This document shows, in pieces, positions 22,622-27,390 of a stretch of DNA of 27,390 nucleotides; within the stretch, counting starts at the first letter, position 1; the number at the start of each line of letters is the position of its first letter. The stretch is from Immundisolibacter sp. (lineage in GTDB: Bacteria; Pseudomonadota; Gammaproteobacteria; Immundisolibacterales; Immundisolibacteraceae). Both the position numbers and the translations under genes were made by a program. Under the pieces are notes generated by a model, which did no database searches, had not been told where the DNA came from, and saw only the letters and a list, made by a program, of their open reading frames with translations. Location of the stretch: contig NZ_JBFIII010000035.1 of NCBI RefSeq assembly GCF_041601295.1, forward strand, positions 1-27,390, in the 5' to 3' direction.

Positions 22622-24487
22622 ATGAATACTAACCCTATCGGGGTAATTGGCCTGGGCAGCCTTGGAACTGCGATGGCCTCGCGCCTGGTCAGCCAAGGGC
22701 ATCAAGTGTGGGGATTCGATATCGAACCTCAGCGTTGTCGGGAAGCCGCGACCCAAGGTGTGCAGATCGTCGGCTCAGCCGCCGAATTGGGCGCCGCGTG
22801 CGACCTGGTGCTGTTGTCCTTGCCCGATTCGCACGCCGTCCGCGTGGCATGTCTTGGAGCCGACGGGTTGGCCCGATCGGCGCGACCCGGCCGGTTGGTG
22901 ATCGACACCACCAGTGGCTACCCCAGGCAGTCGATAGCCATTGCCGCTGAGCTGGCCTCGCTCGGAATTTGTTACATCGATGCGGCCATCACCGCGCCGA
23001 CCGGCGGGGCCAACGCAGTGCGCGAGGGCGCGCTCACCTTCATCATCGGGGGAGCCGCCACCGACGTCGAACGCGCGCGTCCGGTGTTGGACCTGCTGGG
23101 CACTGAACTGCGCCACGTCGGCCCCACAGGCGCGGGGCAGATCGTCAAACTGGTCAACAACAGCTGCGCTTCCATTGCCATCATGGCGACCGTGGAAGGG
23201 CTGCTGGTGGCCGCCAAGCATGGCCTGGACCTGTGGCAGAACCTGGAGGTCATGCGGGTCGGCACCGGCCTGACGACCTTCGCCCGGTTTCCGGAGCTGT
23301 TCCTCGATCGCGACCGGCCCGGTGCCCACATCGGGCTGCTGGAAAAAGACACGGCCTATATGAGCCAACTGGCACAGGAAGCTCGCGTACCAACGCCGGT
23401 GATGGATCTTGCCGGCCACCTGTGTCGTATTGCGGCGCGTACCGTCGGCGAGCGCGCCAGCATCATGCAGATCGCCAATGTCATGGAAGCGTGGGCGGAC
23501 GTGAAGCTGGAATTGCGCCCGCGCGAGGCGACGGATGCCCGACCAGCCGTCGACCCGACCACGGCGCGACAGACGGTCGGCATTATCGGGCTGGGCAACA
23601 TCGGCGCGGCTATCAGCAACATCCTGGTCCAGGACGGGCTTGAGGTGTACGGCTATGACCTCGACCCTGCCAGGATGGCGCAGGCCGCCGGTCAGGGAAT
23701 GCGCCCCTGCGCATCGCCCACCGAAGTCGCCGCGACGTGCAGACTCCTGATCCTTGCCCTGCCGCAATCCAGCGTCGTCGAACAGGTACTTTTCGGCGAC
23801 GATGGTGTCGCCGCCGCTGACAATCGGGGCCTGCTGGTCATAGACACCACCAGCGGCTATCCGGAGCAGACCCGCGAATTCGCGGCCCGGCTGAGCGCAC
23901 GCGGCATGCGGCTGATGGATGCGGCGATCACTGGCGAGCGTGGTGGTGCGCTTGCAATCCCGGAACGAAACCTCACGTTCATCATCGGCGGGGCAGCCGA
24001 GGATGTCGCGCTGGCCCGCCCGGTGCTCGACCACTTCTGCAGCCATCTGTTTCACCTCGGCCCGCTGGGTGCCGGCCAGATCGCCAAGATGGTGAACAAC
24101 ATGGTGTGCGCGGTGGTAGGCGTTGGCCTGATCGAAGGTTTGCTGGTCGCCGCCAGGCACGGCGTCGACTATCAGTCGGTCGCAGAAGTGCTGGATCACG
24201 GCACCGGCGCGAGCTTCTGGACCCACAACCGCGGCTTGCTGAACCCGGAACCGATGAAGGGCGGCTTCTATGTCGGCTTGATGACCAAGGATCTGCGCCA
24301 GATGTCGCAGATATCACATGCCAGCGCGGTGCCCAATCCCCTGGGCGAAGCCGTCTATCATCTGTATCAGTTGTTTTGCCGCGATCTGGGCTATTACGGC
24401 GGCATCGCGCAGAAGATCGAGGTCATGCAGCGTTGGGCCGGCATTACCCTGGATGGCCGGGAATTAGGTCTCGAAGCTCTGGAATAG
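22622..24487 (+). CDS. Tandem-duplicated 3-hydroxyisobutyrate dehydrogenase-family protein
   Basis: A 621-residue polypeptide built of two complete beta-hydroxyacid dehydrogenase units, each usually a separate protein of about 300 residues. Unit 1 (about 5-300) has the Rossmann start GVIGLGSLGTAMASRLV, IDTTSGYPRQ, DAAITAPTGGA, TFIIGGAA, GPTGAGQIVKLVNN with catalytic Lys176, and EGLLVAAKHG. Unit 2 (about 318-610) repeats them: GIIGLGNIGAAISNILV, IDTTSGYPEQ, DAAITGERGGA, TFIIGGAA, GPLGAGQIAKMVNN with Lys489, and EGLLVAARHG. Each unit also keeps a second lysine near its end (LLEKDTAYM, LMTKDLRQM). Both therefore look active. The usual DAPVSGG substrate motif is DAAIT-x3-GGA, so the substrate probably differs from 3-hydroxyisobutyrate. 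GAGAGG precedes the ATG. It faces the catabolic genes at 24818-27390 convergently. Confidence 0.9.
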   Translation: MNTNPIGVIGLGSLGTAMASRLVSQGHQVWGFDIEPQRCREAATQGVQIVGSAAELGAACDLVLLSLPDSHAVRVACLGADGLARSARPGRLVIDTTSGYPRQSIAIAAELASLGICYIDAAITAPTGGANAVREGALTFIIGGAATDVERARPVLDLLGTELRHVGPTGAGQIVKLVNNSCASIAIMATVEGLLVAAKHGLDLWQNLEVMRVGTGLTTFARFPELFLDRDRPGAHIGLLEKDTAYMSQLAQEARVPTPVMDLAGHLCRIAARTVGERASIMQIANVMEAWADVKLELRPREATDARPAVDPTTARQTVGIIGLGNIGAAISNILVQDGLEVYGYDLDPARMAQAAGQGMRPCASPTEVAATCRLLILALPQSSVVEQVLFGDDGVAAADNRGLLVIDTTSGYPEQTREFAARLSARGMRLMDAAITGERGGALAIPERNLTFIIGGAAEDVALARPVLDHFCSHLFHLGPLGAGQIAKMVNNMVCAVVGVGLIEGLLVAARHGVDYQSVAEVLDHGTGASFWTHNRGLLNPEPMKGGFYVGLMTKDLRQMSQISHASAVPNPLGEAVYHLYQLFCRDLGYYGGIAQKIEVMQRWAGITLDGRELGLEALE

Positions 24488-24817
24488 CGCTCTGATCACC
24501 GCACTTAGCGGCACGGCAGAAGTTCCTCACCCATGCCGAAGATCCCGGCCGGATCTTCGCGCCAGTGGCCAAAGCAACAACCAATCGGCGACTGGCAGTC
24601 GCTCCACACAGCGTCGGTCACGGGTGACCGTTGATACGCACCGATCCTCATCCGGACCCTAGCCGCGATCTGGCAGCTACTCGACGCCGGTGCCGGCAAC
24701 GCCAGGCAGTCGCAGGCGCGCACCTGGCCAAGGAGGTCGCGTTGCGGTCGAGCCTGAATGCAGGCCCGCCTTGTTCAGTGGCAACAAATACCCCGGGTAC
24801 AGCGAGCTGGGGCGCTC
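24488..24817. other. Convergent gap with two perfect palindromes
   Basis: The gap between the stops of the double dehydrogenase and the SDR contains CGAAGATCC-N5-GGATCTTCG (24537-24559), a 9-bp perfect hairpin 50 bp after the dehydrogenase stop, and CGGTCAC-GG-GTGACCG (24615-24630). Neither is followed by a T-run. The first may still act as a transcript end or mRNA-stabilising hairpin. A 72-codon minus-strand frame (24723-24505) crosses both but shows no family I recognise. Confidence 0.45.
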
Positions 24818-25675
24818 CTAATCGGCAAGCCCCTCATCACCACCCTGTCCTTGCGGTATGGGCCAGCCAGCGGGTCGCCCGACTTTTTTGGCCACTTCGT
24901 CCGCCGGAAGGGCCGGATCCCACCACTGGCCGATAAACCGCTGACAGGTCGTTTTGCTGGACGCATCCGACATCAGCCAGACAATGGGCGCCGCCATCAC
25001 GCTCGGTGACACGAGTTTGTTGCCGGGACCGCGCAATCCGGTTCCGGGGGCATCCGGGATCAGCCTGGTATCGGCCGCGCCGCCCGGAATCAGCACGTTT
25101 ACCGTAACGCCACTGCCGTCCAGGTCCCGCGACCAAATCATCGTGGCAGTCTCCAAAGCCGCCTTGGTCTGCCCGTAGGGAGACATGCGCGGCCGCTGCA
25201 TGGTGCCGTAACTGGTGGTGACGTTGACGATGCGGCCCGCCTTCGCTTTAAGCATGTGCGGTACCGCAGCCCGTGCCATGAAGAACGGTCCGTTCAGATT
25301 TACGTCAATCACCTGGCGCCAGCCTGCCGGTTGCAACTCGTAAAACGGTGGCGGCGGCATCACGGCCACACCGTTCTCGTGATAGCCGATGCCGGCACAA
25401 TTGACCAGTCCGAACAAGCTGCCGAAGTGCTCCACCGTTGCGGCAACCGTATCCTGCGCTGAGGACGCATCCGTCACATCAGTGGGGATGTGCCTGATCC
25501 GCTCCGCCAGGCCCTTGTGCCTGGCCTCGGCGAGGGCTTCATCGGCGTGCACTTGATTGACCTCGGCGATTACCACGCGCGCACCCGCTTCGGCCAATGC
25601 GATGGACATGACGCGCCCCAGCCCACTGCCACCGCCGGTAACAATGATTGCGCGATCAGAAAGTTGAGCCTGCAT
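24818..25675 (-). CDS. Short-chain dehydrogenase/reductase (SDR)
   Basis: A 285-residue classical SDR. The cofactor loop is TGGGSGLG (13-20), followed by VVIAE at the end of beta-2, which favours NAD(H). NCAG is at 92-95, the catalytic set is Asn126, Ser155 (TTSYGTM), Tyr167 and Lys171 (YGQTK). A C-terminal extension of some 35 residues (FIGQWWDPALPADEVAKKVG...) follows the usual end and is seen in a group of SDRs linked to catabolic clusters. GAGAGGCAGC directly precedes the ATG. It is transcribed in the same direction as the DapA-family gene, but 299 bp downstream, so it may have its own promoter. It would oxidise an alcohol or dihydrodiol intermediate; the substrate is unknown. Confidence 0.88.
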   Translation of the reverse strand: MQAQLSDRAIIVTGGGSGLGRVMSIALAEAGARVVIAEVNQVHADEALAEARHKGLAERIRHIPTDVTDASSAQDTVAATVEHFGSLFGLVNCAGIGYHENGVAVMPPPPFYELQPAGWRQVIDVNLNGPFFMARAAVPHMLKAKAGRIVNVTTSYGTMQRPRMSPYGQTKAALETATMIWSRDLDGSGVTVNVLIPGGAADTRLIPDAPGTGLRGPGNKLVSPSVMAAPIVWLMSDASSKTTCQRFIGQWWDPALPADEVAKKVGRPAGWPIPQGQGGDEGLAD

Positions 25676-25787
25676 GCTGCCTCTCCGTTGCCCCGGGATG
25701 ACCGTCCCGGACGACCGCTATCGATATCACCGAGCGCCGACCAAACCCGTCCCGGCTTTCTCAGCCTCGAACGAAAAAGTAGTTTTC

Positions 25788-25820
25788 AATGGCTCACAGA
25801 AACAATGGCCTACAGCCATT
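25788..25820. promoter_or_regulatory. Repeated GCCATT half-sites upstream of the SDR gene, candidate operator
   Basis: CAATGGCTCACAG (25788-25800) and CAATGGCCTACAG (25803-25815) are direct copies differing at two of 13 positions and 15 bp apart, and the second forms an inverted repeat AATGGC (25804-25809)/GCCATT (25815-25820). They lie about 110-145 bp upstream of the SDR ATG. The rest of the 25676-25974 gap has no gene; it includes a hairpin CCGGGA-N6-TCCCGG (25693-25710) in the SDR leader. Confidence 0.4.
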
Positions 25821-25974
25821 ACTTCAGGCCGTACCTCTCTGCACGACGGGAACCACAGCTTGAACCAGCGGCCCCCTACGTCTCGGCAAATACTGCGCAA
25901 GCAACTGATCGCGCCAGGGGGCGCTCGCTCTCGACATCGCATTGATCGCCCGGCGTAACCCTATTGCGGGCGGT

Positions 25975-26949
25975 TCAAATGACGCCCAGCTCCTTCAGGC
26001 GCCCGCGTAGCCATTCTTTCTTCTCCGGTGTTACCTGACGAATCGGCGAACGCATGACGCCCATCGCCAGGCCCATCGCCTCGTACCAGGCTTTCAGGTT
26101 GCCCAGCAAGGTGGCATAGGTGAAGTTGCCGGCCAGGGGTGCCAGCATGATTTCGTCGGCCAGATCCCGCACCGGCGTGAGTTCTGTCCACTTCTCGAAG
26201 GCCGCGTCCCACTGGCCGGCGCGGGCCAGGGCCGTGTACTCCTCAAGCAAATGGCGCTTCTTGCCATAGGCAATGTGATGGAAGGCGCCGTACAGCACCT
26301 GCCCGCCGTGGCGCAGGTCGTTCAACCAATGGGTTTCGATCGGGTCACTGACGATGAAATCGTCCCCCACCATGCGTCGCAGCTTGACCGAGTCGACGTG
26401 GTTCAAGCTGCCCTGCTTCATGCCCACGTAACTTGGAATCTCCGCCAGCCGGCGACACAGGTCCAGGCTGATCAGATGGCCGGACACCATGGAGCGGTAA
26501 AACAAAAGCGCCAGGTTCGAGTGATCGGCCAGGTATTTGAAGTAGTCGTAGATTTCCTGGTCCGAGCGCAGCTGTACGATGGGCGTGACCACCTCGGCCG
26601 CCACGTAGCCGAGCTTCTCGACAAAGTTCAGCTTCTCCATCGCCTGATGGACGCTCTGGTCGAAGATGATCGTATGCAACGGAATGCGCCCGTCGGCTGC
26701 CTCGGCGATGACTTCGTGGTAACGCATCCACTCGGTTACCGATGTGTTCCAGCACTCCGCGACAAAGCCGCCAACCACAAGACCGCTCTCGCCGATGTCG
26801 ATGTAGTACTCGGTATTGCGCCGCAGGCCGTCCTCATCAAGGCTGTCGTCGGGCAGGAATGGCGTGCACGGGCAGTCGTACCAGTCTCGGAGAGTCTGCT
26901 TGGCCCAGGTCTTGGCTTCCGATTTGGTGAATGGCAGTTGCGTGGGCAT
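25975..26949 (-). CDS. DapA/NanA-superfamily class I lyase or aldolase
   Basis: A 324-residue TIM-barrel enzyme of the dihydrodipicolinate synthase/N-acetylneuraminate lyase superfamily, which cleaves or condenses 2-oxo acids through a lysine Schiff base. Visible features are the N-terminal CPCTPFLPDDSLDEDGLRRN (26-45), the GGFVAECWNTS loop (60-70) at the place of GTTGES, the barrel tyrosine Tyr151 (LLFYRSM) and the Schiff-base Lys178 (YVGMKQGS). The GTT carboxylate-binding motif is not conserved, so the substrate is unlikely to be pyruvate in the DapA manner. ATG at 26949 is preferred over the longer frame from 27138, which overlaps the DUF1330 gene and shows no family features. It lies 32 bp after DUF1330 and is the third visible gene of a catabolic operon. 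The hydratase-aldolase branch used in aromatic degradation is possible but not shown. Confidence 0.8.
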   Translation of the reverse strand: MPTQLPFTKSEAKTWAKQTLRDWYDCPCTPFLPDDSLDEDGLRRNTEYYIDIGESGLVVGGFVAECWNTSVTEWMRYHEVIAEAADGRIPLHTIIFDQSVHQAMEKLNFVEKLGYVAAEVVTPIVQLRSDQEIYDYFKYLADHSNLALLFYRSMVSGHLISLDLCRRLAEIPSYVGMKQGSLNHVDSVKLRRMVGDDFIVSDPIETHWLNDLRHGGQVLYGAFHHIAYGKKRHLLEEYTALARAGQWDAAFEKWTELTPVRDLADEIMLAPLAGNFTYATLLGNLKAWYEAMGLAMGVMRSPIRQVTPEKKEWLRGRLKELGVI

Positions 26950-26981
26950 GGTGAGTTCTCTGTTTGGTTTGGGGGTATGCG

Positions 26982-27266
26982 TTACATCGCGTCGACAATC
27001 AACAGATTCATGTCGACTGCACGGTCGCGGATGATCTTCAGCGGCTGGTAGTCCGGGTCGGCAAGCCAGGCGTCGACCGCCTCGCGGCTGGGGAAACGGA
27101 ACACTATCGCTGAGTCGGCCGGCTCGCCGTGCAGGCATTCCGGCGTGTTGCTGCGCCCAAGCAGCTCGCCGCCATGGCGACGCACGATGGGTCCTGCCCC
27201 CTTGCGGTACTCCGCGAGTAAATCCCAGTCCTTCACTTTCTGCGTGGCGAGCATGATGACGGCCAT
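26982..27266 (-). CDS. DUF1330 family protein
   Basis: A 94-residue protein of the DUF1330 family, which has a dimeric alpha/beta-barrel (ferredoxin-like) fold. It shows LLAEYRKGAGPIVRRHGGELLGRS near the middle, IVFRFPSREAVDAWLADPDYQPLKIIRDRAVDMNLLIVD at the end, and the usual length. Family members are small proteins of mostly unknown role, often beside degradative enzymes, and may be isomerase-like or monooxygenase-like. GGAGCCCCGAT precedes the ATG. It starts 15 bp after the stop of the molybdo-hydroxylase gene, so it is in the same operon. Confidence 0.85.
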   Translation of the reverse strand: MAVIMLATQKVKDWDLLAEYRKGAGPIVRRHGGELLGRSNTPECLHGEPADSAIVFRFPSREAVDAWLADPDYQPLKIIRDRAVDMNLLIVDAM

Positions 27267-27281
27267 ATCGGGGCTCCTGAT

Positions 27282-27390
27282 TCAGGCCGCGCGCGGGCGG
27301 CGGGTGTGTTGCAGCAAGGCGTAAACGCGCTCGGCGCTGACCGGCAATTCCATGACCGCTGCGCCAATCGCGTCTGCCACCGCGTTGGCG
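27282..27390 (-). CDS. Partial C-terminus, molybdopterin-binding subunit of a CoxL/XDH-type hydroxylase
   Basis: A frame open from the right edge ends with TGA at 27284-27282. The visible 35 residues are ANAVADAIGAAVMELPVSAERVYALLQ and a short basic tail. This ending (NAVxDAxGxxxxELPxxxERVxxLL) is characteristic of the C-terminus of xanthine dehydrogenase/aldehyde oxidase/CO dehydrogenase large subunits, which hydroxylate heterocycles or aldehydes at a molybdenum centre. The active-site glutamate and the cofactor-binding segments are outside the window. The gene leads directly into DUF1330, the DapA-family lyase and probably the SDR, which suggests a degradation pathway that starts with a molybdenum hydroxylase. 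Confidence 0.65.
   Translation of the reverse strand, partial: ANAVADAIGAAVMELPVSAERVYALLQHTRRPRAA

Noticed and set aside
22775..24226. Long 483-codon minus-strand frame opposite the tandem dehydrogenase
   Set aside because: The opposite strand carries unmistakable dehydrogenase motifs; this frame is low in hydrophobic structure and rich in His, Gln and Arg as expected for an antisense shadow.
24505..24723. 72-codon minus-strand frame in the convergent gap
   Set aside because: It contains plausible-looking WREDPAGIFGMGEE text but no known family and no clear start signal; it could be a gene remnant, yet cannot be supported.
26950..27138. N-terminal extension of the DapA-family gene
   Set aside because: The 63 extra residues are antisense-frame translation of the DUF1330 gene; ATG 26949 begins a natural N-terminus.

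Overview
The window is GC-rich, densely packed bacterial DNA, most likely from a free-living gammaproteobacterium. The evidence is an E. coli-like LexA with an Ala-Gly cleavage site, a lexA-imuA-imuB SOS operon, a monofunctional MtgA transglycosylase, an Mla-type retrograde lipid transport operon, an RND efflux pair and a YhhQ-type queuosine precursor transporter. Nothing fixes the genus. Catabolic genes at both edges (a probable Rieske ring-hydroxylating oxygenase start at the left; a molybdo-hydroxylase C-terminus, a DapA-family lyase, an SDR and a double 3-hydroxyisobutyrate-dehydrogenase-type protein at the right) suggest an organism that degrades aromatic or other unusual organic compounds. 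I see no phage genes, transposases, tRNAs, rRNAs or CRISPR arrays.

Layout. Bases 1-400 hold the start of a minus-strand oxygenase-like gene and a regulatory gap with a perfect 9-bp inverted repeat. 397-2657 (+) is a translationally coupled egtB-egtD pair for ergothioneine. 2674-5325 (-) is the SOS operon lexA-imuA-imuB, without dnaE2 next to it, preceded by a palindrome that overlaps the probable lexA promoter. 5609-6301 (+) is the queuosine precursor transporter. 6369-10504 (+) is an RND adaptor lipoprotein plus inner-membrane pump. 10559-12707 (+) is an MDR oxidoreductase, an ICMT-like membrane methyltransferase and mtgA, joined by 4-nt overlaps. 12725-16798 (-) is a five-gene operon: SYLF-domain protein, MlaE-type permease with fused STAS region, MlaF-type ATPase, MlaD-type MCE protein and PqiC-type lipoprotein. 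16978-19035 (+) holds a second MDR dehydrogenase and a CsgG-like/SH3 lipoprotein, closed by a bidirectional terminator.

19093-20753 (-) is a RuBisCO-like protein followed by an ATGA-coupled cupin. This pair matches the core of the methylthioadenosine-isoprenoid shunt described in Rhodospirillum rubrum and is the most interesting pathway prediction here. 20918-22228 (+) holds an HNH endonuclease-like protein and a small RRM RNA-binding protein with a strong terminator. 22622-24487 (+) encodes one polypeptide made of two complete beta-hydroxyacid dehydrogenase units. 24818-27390 (-) is a catabolic group reading molybdo-hydroxylase large subunit (C-terminus only), DUF1330 protein, DapA-family lyase and SDR.

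Several start codons were moved from the longest ORF because of ribosome-binding sites, signal peptides or stop/start overlaps (imuB GTG, lexA, adaptor TTG, mtgA GTG, MlaF-type TTG, SYLF, CsgG-like, cupin and DapA-family genes). All functional calls rest on reading motifs by eye; no database search was run.
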